Positions 1-9,346 of a DNA stretch of 21,554 nt are shown here, one piece after another. The stretch is from Botryllus schlosseri (Eukaryota > Chordata > Ascidiacea > Stolidobranchia > Styelidae). The stretch is from the NCBI GenBank assembly GCA_000444245.1, contig ATSW01002225.1, positions 1-21,554 on the forward strand, written 5' to 3'. Each line of letters opens with the position of its first letter. The first letter of the stretch is position 1. A program made the position numbers and the translations under genes. The notes beneath the pieces were generated by a model that had not been told where the DNA came from, ran no database searches, and saw nothing but the letters and a program-made list of their open reading frames with translations.

Positions 1-23
1 GGTAATCCAGTGGTTCCCAACCT

Positions 24-435
24 TTTTCGGTGGCATAGCCAAATTTAGAATTTCAGAGTACGGCCAGGGCCGCACAAATACCAGGGCAATGAAAGGAACC
101 CAAAATAGTCACCAAAATATGAAAATTTGCATTGTTCCGATCATTTGCTTGACGCCATTGGCCATTGTGTTGTCGCGCTCCCGTTGTTCAAAACAATCAA
201 CCTTTGCTGGCTATTTCGGAGTAGTTTTATTGCCCTTGCGAGATTTCAATTCGTATTTTTGGAATCAGTGCGACACTTGCTTTCGATAAACACCGGCATA
301 TCAAATTATTCGGACGCTTGGGTCGCGAGCTATAGGACTACCAATTGTGCTGCATTTTGCCGGCTGAGCAGTACGCATCTCGGCGCATTCAATCGTGAGT
401 CACTTGTTGCACATCTATCCGTAAATTAGTTATCA
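24..435. other. Left interior of element D, no gene seen
   Basis: The open frames here (66 and 100 codons, overlapping in different frames) show no domain, no periodic hydrophobic pattern and no family resemblance. I read the stretch as non-coding interior of the old hAT-type element. Confidence 0.5.
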
Positions 436-957
436 ATACCCAGGACCGTAACGGCACTTCGTCAGGCACCCCAAAACGTTGCTCTTGGGCCCCCATAGGG
501 TGCTAAACCGAACTTCGAAGTCCTCAGGCTAGATGGCGATGTTGTTTACCGCTATTTATCATCTAAATCGGGTGTCCGTTTTAGGCAGCCTCTCTCGAAA
601 AATTTCTATAATTCGTGATTGAATCGGTCAATATAATCGGGAATTGCATATATATTGGTATCAATTTTCATCCTCTCTCTGTTCACGTAATCAGATTGAC
701 CGGTTGAGCCGAGTGAGTTGTGTTTGAAAAGGCAGAACCACTCAATAATAATTAAATATCTTCTGGCGTATACTCGTTGGCGGGAACGAAACAGCACTTC
801 GTCAGGTCCCCCAAAACACTTGGGTCTTGACTCTTGACTTTCCATAGGGTGATGCACCGAACCCTCGTCCCGTTGTTCGCTTCTGCCACGAAATCAGGAT
901 CCCCGCTTAGAGCCAGCGCGGGGCGCGAAAATATTCGAAAATTTAAAATAAAATAGG
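436..957 (+). repeat. ~330-bp tandem repeat, locus 1, left part
   Basis: Two partial units lie head to tail. A segment near 441-505 with CACTTCGTCAGGCACCCC and a CCCATAGGGTG stretch recurs near 796-860, an offset of about 340 bp. The second unit begins near 628 with a TCGGGAATTGCATATATATT motif and runs to the insertion point of hAT element A. The next unit resumes after A at 4862 with the same motif; subtracting A and its target duplication gives a period of about 327 bp. The same unit is found again at 15.1-15.5 kb. It may be a short satellite or an internally repetitive element; no coding content is seen. Confidence 0.7.
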
Positions 958-980
958 TCAGTGCTTTTCAACCTTTTTGA

Positions 981-1022
981 GCTCCATTCGCACTTTTTTT
1001 CTAAAAAAAAATTCATTCGCAC
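981..1022 (+). repeat. Left subterminal TTCGCAC repeats of hAT A
   Basis: Two CATTCGCAC copies lie just inside the left terminus, separated by an A/T tract. They match the array at the right end in sequence and in orientation relative to the plus strand. In hAT elements, short subterminal repeats are known transposase-binding sites, which is the likely role here. Confidence 0.75.
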
Positions 1023-1146
1023 CATGCAGTTAGCTGGAATTTATTAAACAAAGAAATGCGGAAACTTATCATTTGAGTAGGCCTATTCGAAGAGCTTCTT
1101 GGAGGTACAGAGCTTCAATATACAATTGAATAGGCAATCTCTATAG

Positions 1147-3133
1147 TCATACTGTATTCATATTGAAATGAACGAGAAAATTGTCAATGACTCGGCTGCT
1201 GCTGAATATTTGCGGAAAAAGTATCAAGGCGCCCCGCATCAGGTCATCGAGTGTATCATCAAGAAGGCAACTCCTTTTCTTCGTTTTTATGTCAACTAGT
1301 GCACTAAAGCCCTGTTCCGCTAGATAAGTTGTGGGATTTTGTACAAGAACTTCTAATGCTTGAATGGCTAGGTGTTTATAAGAACTATCCAGAAGGCTTA
1401 TCCAAAATGCAGCGTGTTTTCCGCGAATAAAAAATGCTGGCTGACAGATATCGCTATTGAGAGTGTGGCCACAAGGTCCCGGAGGCTCCTGTTCGCCAAA
1501 GGGGTTCAAAACCCACAGCTTTGTTTTTAAGGCTTCAGCTTGATGGAGCGGAAAATAAGCTTCAAAACTATCAATCAGAGTGGGAACATGAGAAGTCGTC
1601 ACCTGTATGATACGCTGTTCCAACTCGTGCTCTGTTTGTTCCCATTTACAGGTAGACATGAAGGCCTGTAACGTTTTGAAACCTGCAAGATTCTTACTGC
1701 AGATTTGTGTCTTCAAAATTTGAAGTTTTTGCTTGAATGAGGTGATTTTCGAGGTCGCTTCGAACATATCAATTCCCTTTCCTTGTAGAGTGGTGTTTAA
1801 CTCATTAAGCATTCTGAATATGTCAACTAGATAAGCCAACCTGGCAAGCCAAAACAAGTCTTGAATCAAGTGAGCTTTCTGATCATCTCGCTCATTAAAC
1901 CACACAACAAGTTCCTCACGCAATTTCCAAACCTTCTCCATTACTTTCCCGCGAGAGAGCTATCTCACTTCGGAGTGATAAACAAGACGCTCTGTGTCAC
2001 CCCCCATTTCGTCGGCAAGTTCATGAAACGCACGATTTGACTTTGCGCTCTTTAGTATTTCAGTTACAATTTTATTAACATCACAAATGACGTCGGCCCG
2101 TTCACAGTTAATTTCTTCATTGATATGTTTCTTGGCAATCAAGGCTTCGCGGTGCAAAATGCAGTGTACACTTACAACCTCCGGCGACGCTTTCTTTATG
2201 TGGGCAACAACCCCGTTACGAACTCCGACCATAGCCCTGGCACCGTCAGTGGACCCAGTCTTACATTTTGACCACATCAATCCATGCTCTGTAAAGTAAT
2301 TGTCCACTTTCGTAAATATGCTCAGTGCAGTGGTGTCAATGCCAATGGGGAGACAAAACAGATAGTGATCTATAATTTCTTTGCGTTCCGTGTCTGGAAA
2401 GCGAACGTAAACAATCAACTGAGCTTGACTTGTGATATCAGTCGTTTCATCCAATTGAAGCCCATAGCAAGGTGCCTGACGAAGCTTTGCTAAAACAATG
2501 TCTTTCAGTGATGAGTGATGCAGCAATCATGGAAGATCTCCTCTGCATTGTATTGTCGGACAGGGCTACCTTTTGCACTTTAGTTACAGCCGCAGCTCCT
2601 CCATGCAGCTCTTGCGCTGCGCGCTCCAGACAAGGTTTTATGACACTTTCTGCTAAGGTAAATGGCTGCCGCCGAGACATAAGGACATGAGCTATATATA
2701 GTGATAATCCACCCAAGGGTTGATGGGAGGGTTTCATCATTAATTGTTTGAATTGTTGCTGTTGCTCACCGAAATCTCGTGTTTGTTGTCTGAAGAACGA
2801 CACTGACTTGTTTTTATGTTCAGAATGTTTAATGTCTCTGTGTTTCTTCAGCTTATTCTTATCCATTGATGAATTGTGGTAGATGGCATGACAAAAGACA
2901 CAGCGAGCCGAAGGGTAGTTTTCATCTGATGAGTCTGTGACAAAACCAAGATCAGTAAAGGCATCGTTCCAATTCCGCTTCTTGACCGATGGCAACTTTT
3001 TAGTTTTAACTTTTTCTTCTCGTGTCGACTGTTCATTGTTTTTCAACATTTCGTTCGGCACTGTTGCATCTTTATTCTTAGAGGTAAAGCCGTACTTCAC
3101 AAGACTCATTATTTTACATTCATGATTAATCAA
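1147..3133 (-). pseudogene. hAT transposase, ZBED5/Buster-like, two lesions
   Basis: Three abutting minus-strand frames together form one hAT transposase of roughly 660 residues. Part 1 (2447-3133) has a BED zinc finger with C78, C81, H98 and H103; MSLVKYGF at residue 9 is the more family-like start (about 3109). Part 2 (1960-2526) has QLDETTDI with the first catalytic Asp (D26) and STDGARAM with the second (D94). Part 3 (1147-1941) has LAEQGFSAL with the catalytic Glu (E209), followed by a C-terminal dimerisation-like region. Parts 1 and 2 are joined by a frameshift near 2505-2530, just after the conserved NTMQRR. Parts 2 and 3 share a frame and are split only by TAG at 1960-1962, where the family motif R-W-LSRGKV expects TGG. 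The catalytic triad is otherwise complete. Family assignment rests on motif order and is firm at hAT level, less so at subfamily level. Confidence 0.92.
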
Positions 3134-4635
3134 GTACTAAAATTACTGCAGTTGAAAAATCACAGATATCGCACTCTCGTTCTCAAGGTGTTCGTTGTTT
3201 CCGGGGGTATCGGGCAGTGATTTCCTTCGAAGCTCAAAGGGCGAGCCCAAGAGCAAAATTCACTCGCAACAGTATCACTTTTCCACTCAATCGACATGTT
3301 AGTACGTCATCGCGATGTGAATGTGTTCGCATTTAGAACGCGCAAAATAGTTAAACTGCACTTTAATCGTAGCATCAATGTTGCGACTAGCTCACTAGCA
3401 CCTTTCGTTCACTGACAACATTCGAAAGATGATTCACCGTACTAGGGTATGTTAGCCAATTATATAGAACAGTGGCGGTTAAAATCAGGAATACATTGCT
3501 ATAGAAACCCACACAATCCGAGTAATTGTCGGATAGGCTTAGGCTTCATCCACTTCTTATCTATGCAGTACACAAATCAACATATATTTCAAGAACAACT
3601 TGTGTTGTCAAAGCCAGCACTTACACCTTGAATAATTATAACTTCGGCCAGAATTGCCAACTGCGGGATGGCTCTTAGGGCAAGCGTAAAATATTGGCAA
3701 ACTGACTGAAATAATGCCAAATTATCTTTACGATCTGAAATATTCTTATACAGCTTATATGTATAGCTTAAACTAGGCTACAGAGGGCTCTTAAGCCAAA
3801 TTGGCAGAGTTCGGAATAATAAAAAGTTTGTAGTACAAAGGCGGTACGAATACGAACTAGGCAAACTTTTGCTATGGATCGGCAAGCTTATAGTGACATC
3901 ACCAATTCATTATATAGGCCTATGCCTTTACGATCTAGACTCGGCCCGAGATCATCGGCCCAAGAAGAGGAAAGCATGTCAAAGCCTAAATAGAGTAGTT
4001 AACACTGCAAACGGGCTATTGCTATGGTCAGTAGATTAACTGCCCAGTAACTTAATAATTCGGTGTAATGCAAGATAAAGATTCATCGGACGGAAGACCC
4101 CAATGTGCTCACAGTAATTTTATCTTTAAAAGCCTCTGATAGTTGGTTAGGTACACGAGTAAATAAAACTTGGTACAGATCTAATGTGCTAATTGTTATA
4201 GTTAAAGAAACGCAAAATTCTGCTTTTGCTACATGAATATGTGGGAAAATTCCAATATTTTCCGTCCAAGTATGCCAAATGTCAACACTGGCATCGGCTA
4301 CTATTAACAACATTCAACATCCATTAATTCATGCCAGGTCCGTACACGGCGAATGTTTCCGAGCAACTGATACCAATTCCACGAATTGTTTTTCCAAGCA
4401 GTGACGTCATCCTCTCGCCCGGAAATATTCTCTCAAACTTTGCAATGAACAATTGAACATTGAACACGCATCGGGAGCGTCCCTCACTTGTGTACTAGAA
4501 AAGCCGAGCTACCAACAAGTTTTTAGAATTGCTTCCAAACGGTAAAAGTTACGGGCTCACGGGCTCACTGTACTTAATATCGCAAAAGGGTAATTTGCAT
4601 TATTCCACGTCAGAAAAAGTAAGAAACATGGACAA
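3134..4635. other. Non-coding 5' half of hAT A
   Basis: About 1.5 kb upstream of the transposase start on the minus strand. Open frames here (60-76 codons) show no domain. The stretch should contain the element's own promoter and 5' leader, but I see no clear core promoter. It holds one TGACGTCA palindrome (4402-4409) and one TAGGCCTA palindrome (3915-3922). Confidence 0.5.
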
Positions 4636-4637
4636 TT

Positions 4638-4830
4638 TTCATTCGCACTCATCCGCATTTTTCATTCGTACTATTCGCACCACGCTTGCCGTTCGCACTC
4701 ATCCGGATTTTTCATTCGCACTATTCGCACCACGGTTGTCATTCGCACTCGACCCGAATTTTCATTCGCACCATTCACACCATGATCATCATTCGCACTG
4801 AAATTTTTTTCATTCGCACGAGTGCGAACC
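4638..4830 (+). repeat. Right subterminal TTCGCAC array of hAT A
   Basis: Nine exact TTCGCAC copies and several one-base variants are packed into about 190 bp, grouped in a higher-order unit in which CATTCGCACT alternates with ATTCGCACCACG. The last copy is joined to an inverted one (CGCACGAGTGCG) next to the terminal repeat. The layout fits iterated transposase-binding sites in a hAT subterminal region. A 90-codon plus-strand frame across it is an artefact of the repeat (His/Ser-rich). Confidence 0.85.
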
Positions 4831-4861
4831 GTCACACAGGTTGAAAAGCACTGAAATAGGT

Positions 4862-5045
4862 CAATAAGATCGGGAATTGCATATATATTGCTATCAATTA
4901 CTTGTCCTCTCTGCTCACGTAACCAGATTTACCGATAGAGCTGAGTGAGGTGTCTTGGAAACTGTAGGGCCCGTAAATAATAATTAAACATATTCGGACC
5001 CGCGGACCCGTTGGTACGACTTCGTTACAGGATGTTATTTTATTT
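4862..5045 (+). repeat. ~330-bp tandem repeat, locus 1, right part
   Basis: This continues the repeat interrupted by hAT A. It has the TCGGGAATTGCATATATATT motif, then CCTCTCTGCTCACGTAA, AGAGCTGAGTG, and AATAATTAAACAT in the same order as at 640-760 and 15440-15535. Similarity fades around 5040. Confidence 0.7.
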
Positions 5046-5632
5046 CGTGACCTCCAGTCTGCTATATAAAAAATATAGAATCGCCAAAACGTATTAAACT
5101 AAAAGATGCACACGATTTCAAATTGGTAGTCATTTACTGGCATATAATTCTTCCCTGCGGGATGGTAGCCTATTTGTCTCGTGAGATTCAGTCATTTCGG
5201 CGCCTATGGTCAATTATACCTATATGTATTTTGTATATACATTACGATATTTTCGGTCAGCGTAAGGGCAGTCCTTTCGGCCAAGGTTTTCTCGCTTCCG
5301 ATTGTTCTGGCACAGTTCTTGGAGTCACATGTTACATGGCCTAAAACTTTATATGCCTTCGTGCGTCGTGGCGCGGTAATGGCCAACGCCAATATGTCCA
5401 CTTATAGAAATCTTGCATATTTTATCTTGATGGAAGAGTACCCAATAATTAAAGTACTTGGAAACCTGAAATCGCGCACAGCGCGAAAAATTTTAGAAAA
5501 AGTTGCAGAAAATTTCATAAAATGCTCTATATTTTATGCTAATTCACTAAATAATTTTGGGCCCCCTTTGAGCTCGCTCCCCCAATTGGGGGGCTTGGGG
5601 TGCGGCAGTTACGGTTCTATCAATACCTATAT
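5046..5632. other. Interior of element D, no supported gene
   Basis: A 167-codon plus-strand frame (5181-5684) runs through this stretch and on into MITE C, so it crosses element boundaries and is not a gene. Near 5565-5625 a C/G-rich stretch resembles, in reverse orientation, the CCGTAAC...CACCCC part of the ~330-bp repeat. Nothing else is recognised. Confidence 0.4.
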
Positions 5633-5653
5633 ATCTATACCAGTGGTCGGGAA

Positions 5654-6168
5654 TAGGGCTGGGCAAAATCGAGTACCTGAGTGATTCGATTCTGAATCAC
5701 GCATTATGTTTCGAGTTGAGTCGAGTATTCGAGTATCACTCATTATGACGTCACAACAGAATGCACTATGGCGAAGTTCAAATATGTATCTTTTATGCCA
5801 CCAGAAAGGATAAAATGAGTGTTATCCCTCACAATAAAGCTACTTCGGTATTTTTTCGACCATACCGATTTCATTGCATTTCTTGACAATGTTGTGGGAT
5901 GATCATGACTTCGGAAATGTGTTATTTCCAGTAAAGTTCGTAGCTTTGTACCATATTTCGTATGCTGCGACACCACTAAACAAACAAACAAGGCTTCCTC
6001 AGTGAAAAATAGTATCAAAACTAAAATCCACGTTAATAAATTAACTTTCAGTTGCGAGGAGCGTATAATTTCAGTACTCGAAAAAATCCTGTTTTACTAC
6101 TCGACTCGAATCATCAAAGATAATACTCGATTCAGATTCGAGTACTCGAATCATTGTGCCCAGCCCTA
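5654..6168. mobile_element. 515-bp hAT MITE C inside the terminus of B
   Basis: The ends are TAGGGCTGGGC at 5654-5664 and its complement ending at 6168; similarity continues inward through TCGAGTA-rich sequence on both sides. The flanking 8-bp duplication gtcgggaa (5646-5653 and 6169-6176) is perfect. The 8-bp duplication and TAGGG start indicate a hAT-mobilised MITE. It contains one TGACGTCA (5746-5753). A 91-codon minus-strand frame inside it has no family resemblance. Confidence 0.93.
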
Positions 6169-6176
6169 GTCGGGAA

Positions 6177-7140
6177 CCTATATGGCTCTTTTGGGTATAA
6201 GATATGGCTCTTTGCCAAATACATATTTTTTACTGAATTGATCAATATTGCAGCGACTTGTTGGTAAATTTTCATCACGACTAGAATAATTATTCTCGTG
6301 GCAGTATAAACATGTCTTTGAGAGGTAACGAAAATGTCGTCTTCAGATTTAGGAGCTCAGACCCCCTCTTTTTAAAATCATCATATGTAAGTTACTGTCA
6401 CGCCGGCGGCCAATATCACTCGCGAATTCTATGTACCCAACTCGAAATCTTGAACAGGGATTTTTAGAACTTCTAGATAGGCCTATCCCTGATCTTGAAT
6501 TGTGCGATACGTTGATTAATCAAATAGCATAGCAGACATAGCGACGCCAATTTCAAAACGCAGTTTTCAAATACGCATTGTCTTCCTGATCTAAGGACGA
6601 AATGAACTGTTGTGGATGTGACAATTAGCCTACTTACTCGAATTACAAACAACGTTATAGCTATTCACGTTCTTGATTGGTAAGTAAGATCTGTGTAATT
6701 CCGACCATAAAATGTAGGTGTGTAGCGCAACGTTATGTTACCGCCGAATGCTTTGAGAATTGTAAAGTCGATAAGTATTTAGATTTTCGGAATCAGTGTG
6801 GCAGTCACATTCGATTATTATCAGTTTTATAATAAATTCTAAGCTACTTACGATAAATTGCGTTATCAATGGTGCAAGGCTTGGCCCGTCTGTGCCTTAC
6901 CTCCCGTTTCGAGCTTTATTTCAATCAATCAATCAGGTTTATTAATATTTTCATCGTTCAAAACATCATAAGACTGCGATACAATGAAAAGATAGGAAGC
7001 TGTCATGTTATTTTCGTGTTATTTTCGAACAATAAATACCAGTTTTCACAGAGAAAATATGGCGCGCACGAGAAATCCCATGTAGTGAGTTCGAATTAGT
7101 GCTACCATGACGACACGAATTTTCCAGTGTGACGTAACAG
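6177..7140. other. Interior of transposon B, no gene seen
   Basis: AT-rich interior of element B with no open frame that looks like protein. It holds a TAGGCCTA palindrome (6478-6485) and a TGACGTAA (7130-7137). No sign of a transposase remnant. Confidence 0.5.
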
Positions 7141-7479
7141 CTGATTAGCATGTATGGCTCTTTGGGGGTTGAGATGGAAAAAATAGGGCCAATATGGCTC
7201 TTCGGACAAAAAAAGATTCCCGACCACTGATCTATACCTGTATCTATAGGTACTGCTCGTTCAACTGGAAAGTTGGGCACATTGCATTGAAACAGCAGTG
7301 ACGTAATCTTAGCAGTCTACTCGCAACTTTCCTGCAATCCTAATTGAAAACTCCAGACTCCAAGCCAAGCAAGAGCATTTTATAAATATACTTTTTTTTC
7401 ACAAATCGATTACTCAATATTTTGTGAGGGCCGCAAGAAGGCTAGCTGGGGGCCGCGGTTGGGAATCACTGGGTTAATC

Positions 7480-7900
7480 GGTCGAAAGAGATGATATATT
7501 TGTTGATATTGCGAAACGAAAAACTCCTATATTTAGGGTTGCAATTGAAAACAAGCAGATAGAATTGGCATTTCAGAAGGACGGGGTTTCGATTTCGAAC
7601 CCCAATCATTCCTATGTACGTCACTGCAGAAGACGTAGTCTACAACCACAACAATCACAATTCTATATACTGATCGGACGTAATTGCCTGCAATCATTAA
7701 TGGCTAAGACGATCGTGTCATCACAAATCATATGATTAAGTTGAGCGTGTGTCTTAACTTCCAGGTAACCCCTGAAACTGACTTATGGAAACAATCCTTA
7801 GTGTTCCACTGAACACCAGTTAAGAACCACTGATATAAGATATGGGCAAACAGAATATGGGCTAACATTATAAATTATAAACTCAAACGTATGGTTTCGT
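7480..7900. other. Intergenic, with an unpaired hAT terminus
   Basis: GTTAAGAACCACTG ends at about 7831, preceded by a segment with GTGTTCCACTGAACACCA. Read on the minus strand this is a typical hAT/Charlie start (CAGTGGTTCTTAAC). No partner terminus is found nearby, so it is probably a truncated copy. Near 7583-7603 GGGGTTTCGATTTCGAACCCC forms a near-palindrome. No gene seen. Confidence 0.4.
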
Positions 7901-7908
7901 CAGCAACT

Positions 7909-8100
7909 TCATTGTGGCGGGAAATATATTTTTCTCCGGCAGGCGTTCATGATACCTCTGCTTTTGTGTTTGTAATTGCGACAGGTCAATAAATAATAAC
8001 CGGCGTTCTCTTCTTGACGGCACCTTGAACAATATCGTGTATCTGTTCGCCCAAATTTGAATAGATGTGCTTGTAGTCCACAATGCATTGTAATAGATGT
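7909..8100 (-). pseudogene. LINE fragment: C-terminal CCHC-like tail
   Basis: On the minus strand one frame reads about 63 residues to a stop at 7909-7911. It includes GLQAHLFKFGRTDTRYCSRC, then QEENAGYY and LLTCRNY. This matches the tail of many non-LTR retrotransposon polyproteins: HL-x-x-x-G, then C-x2-C, E-E, a position that is usually His, and a final Cys. Here the His position appears to be Tyr. No reverse transcriptase is found upstream, so this is a short, 5'-truncated scrap, as is usual for LINEs. It could alternatively be a chance frame, but the ordered motif makes this less likely. Confidence 0.65.
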
Positions 8101-8369
8101 GTAGTTAGATGTATATTATGGTAGATTTGGTAGATTTTCATTTCCACAAGTCATCGTTGTTTTAAACATGCTTTCAACGAGCGTTTCAAAATACACGCGT
8201 TTCAAATGCAATTATACGGCATACGTATCCTGCGGGAAACTATTCGGTGAGGTTGAATTGGAAGAGGGTAACAAAAATAAGTCAAATGAGATACAGTTAT
8301 ATTTTGCAACCAATGACGTATCGATGGCATATTATATATCAACCGTTATAAGGACTGAATGTGACGGAC

Positions 8370-8537
8370 CTGGGTGCCGTGAGTGCGACAGCCGCGCACT
8401 AATCCCTGCAACTTTCTCTTCGTGAGGCAGCTTTCCACTAGATGCAACGCTTTGCATTTCGTGAGCTTCACAATGTGACCGACCACTTCGTATCCCTCTT
8501 CATTCATCGATTTGTCTTGGAGGCTAATGTCATGCAG
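8370..8537 (-). CDS. LRR exon 3 of a minus-strand host gene
   Basis: This is a 168-bp, phase-0 exon on the minus strand. The acceptor is ACCATTTCAG just above 8537; the donor is CAG|GTCCGT below 8370, a weak but GT-containing site. It encodes 56 residues, two 28-residue leucine-rich repeats, beginning LHDISLQDKSM and ending LVRGCRTHGTQ. Against the exons at 12531-12698 and 14175-14342 it shares L1, M11, C28, H32, L38, K42, G49 and C50, with no gap. The L-x-L-x-x-C/S-x-L core and the two-repeats-per-exon plan are those of RI-type LRRs found in NLR proteins and relatives. No NACHT, TIR or other partner domain is in the window, so the full protein is unknown. A decayed gene is possible, though no exon contains a stop. 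Confidence 0.78.
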
Positions 8538-9338
8538 CTGAAATGGTCGGTTAGAAGCATCAGAATTCCGGCCAGGGGCACTGGCTATAAAATTGGGCGG
8601 TAGGGGGCGCTGAGAGCAAATGCGGGCGGCGTGGGTTTAGAAGGCAACTTCTGCGTAGTGTAGAAACGAATGATGAATGGAACAGTTTAATATTGCAATA
8701 AAAACGCAAAATCGATTCACTCGGGGCAATTCCAGGTCGTCTGTCGATTTATTCAGCTGTAACGGAATAGTCCATTGTTACTTGACAACGTTGATCCTGC
8801 CCGTCAATGGACTAATTAGGCAGTCGTCAGAATCCTTAGAAAGTGTGGTTCATTGTGTGCTGTGAGAACTACGAAGTATTTAAGCAGTTATTGCTCACTG
8901 CAAGGTGTGATGGCGTTTTGAGAGAAACTGTCTTCAGTGGAGTATCTACAGTGCTGCGATCGAGGGCTTTGACACGACGTTCTGGTTACCAGAAACAATA
9001 TTCATGTTAGGCCTACTTGACGGACATATTCTCCAAAATTTATGAGCCGAATAGTTTCGTTTTCAGTAATAATGAAACCTGATAAAGATGAAAACGGCAC
9101 TGCCCGTGATATTTCACCGAAATGTTTCGAGATATGAACTGTTTCAATTAGGAAGCTTGCATATGAGCTACCAGTTCAGCTCGATTACCCGAATTTGACG
9201 GATCATAAATCAATCATCTTAGAAAACTGCACGTGGATAAGCTGATTTGAATCAAGGATATATTCCAATTAGATATTCGTTACCGGATTATCAATCCATT
9301 CTGTAAAGTGTCCGAGCATGAAATGATTGAGGAACGGA
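8538..9338 (-). other. Probable intron sequence of the LRR gene
   Basis: Start of the roughly 4-kb interval between LRR exons 3 and 2. No further 168-bp LRR exon was found on the minus strand. It holds a 10-bp perfect inverted repeat (TAGTCCATTG at 8768-8777 and its complement at 8805-8814, 27-base loop) and a TAGGCCTA (9008-9015). Open frames on the plus strand show no domain. Confidence 0.4.
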
Positions 9339-9346
9339 TTACATTG

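Larger units (their letters stand above)
959..4853 (-). mobile_element. Full-length ZBED/Buster-like hAT transposon A
   Basis: The termini are a perfect 16-bp inverted repeat: CAGTGCTTTTCAACCT at 959-974 and its complement at 4838-4853. It is flanked by a perfect 8-bp target duplication, aaataggt, at 951-958 and 4854-4861; 8 bp is the hAT hallmark. Length is 3,895 bp. The transposase runs on the minus strand in the left half, and about 1.5 kb of non-coding sequence precedes it. TTCGCAC repeats sit just inside both termini. The transposase carries one frameshift and one nonsense codon, so this copy is probably not autonomous. The perfect duplications and long surviving frames suggest a fairly recent insertion. 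It interrupted the ~330-bp tandem repeat. Confidence 0.95.
5641..7229. mobile_element. hAT-type transposon B, non-autonomous
   Basis: The termini are CAGTGGTCGGGAA at 5641-5653 and its complement TTCCCGACCACTG at 7217-7229, flanked by a perfect 8-bp duplication, atctatac (5633-5640 and 7230-7237). The left end is split by MITE C, which duplicated gtcgggaa of the terminus itself. Removing C and one duplication leaves about 1.07 kb. TATGGCTCTT occurs twice near each end (6181, 6203, 7153, 7193), all in the same orientation, as candidate subterminal repeats. No transposase is visible. It lies inside element D. Confidence 0.9.
9..7471. mobile_element. Old hAT-type DNA transposon D, enclosing later insertions
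   Basis: The left terminus at 9-23 (CAGTGGTTCCCAACC) matches the reverse complement of 7457-7471 at 14 of 15 positions. This is the terminal signature of hAT/Charlie-type elements. Flanking 8-mers are ggtaatcc (1-8) and ggttaatc (7472-7479), similar but not identical, as expected for an old target duplication. GGGCCGCA-containing stretches lie near both ends. Once the inserted elements A, B and C are removed, about 2 kb of D remains, with no recognisable transposase, so it was probably non-autonomous or has decayed. The window begins right at its left flank. The alternative is that the two ends belong to two related elements; confidence is therefore moderate. Confidence 0.55.

Noticed and set aside
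127-429. 100-codon frame at the window start
   Set aside because: Overlaps another frame of similar length, has no domain or family pattern, and lies in the interior of element D.
4529-4801. 90-codon His/Ser-rich frame and CRISPR-like spaced repeats
   Set aside because: Both are produced by the TTCGCAC subterminal array of hAT A; spacing is irregular and the context is eukaryotic.
5181-5684. 167-codon plus-strand open frame
   Set aside because: It runs across the left boundaries of elements B and MITE C, has no domain, and its end is made of transposon termini.
5743-6018. 91-codon minus-strand frame inside MITE C
   Set aside because: Confined to a non-autonomous MITE and without recognisable motifs.
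7583-7603. GGGGTTTCGATTTCGAACCCC, resembling a tRNA T-arm or SINE B box
   Set aside because: No matching A box, acceptor stem or anticodon arm at the right distance on either strand.
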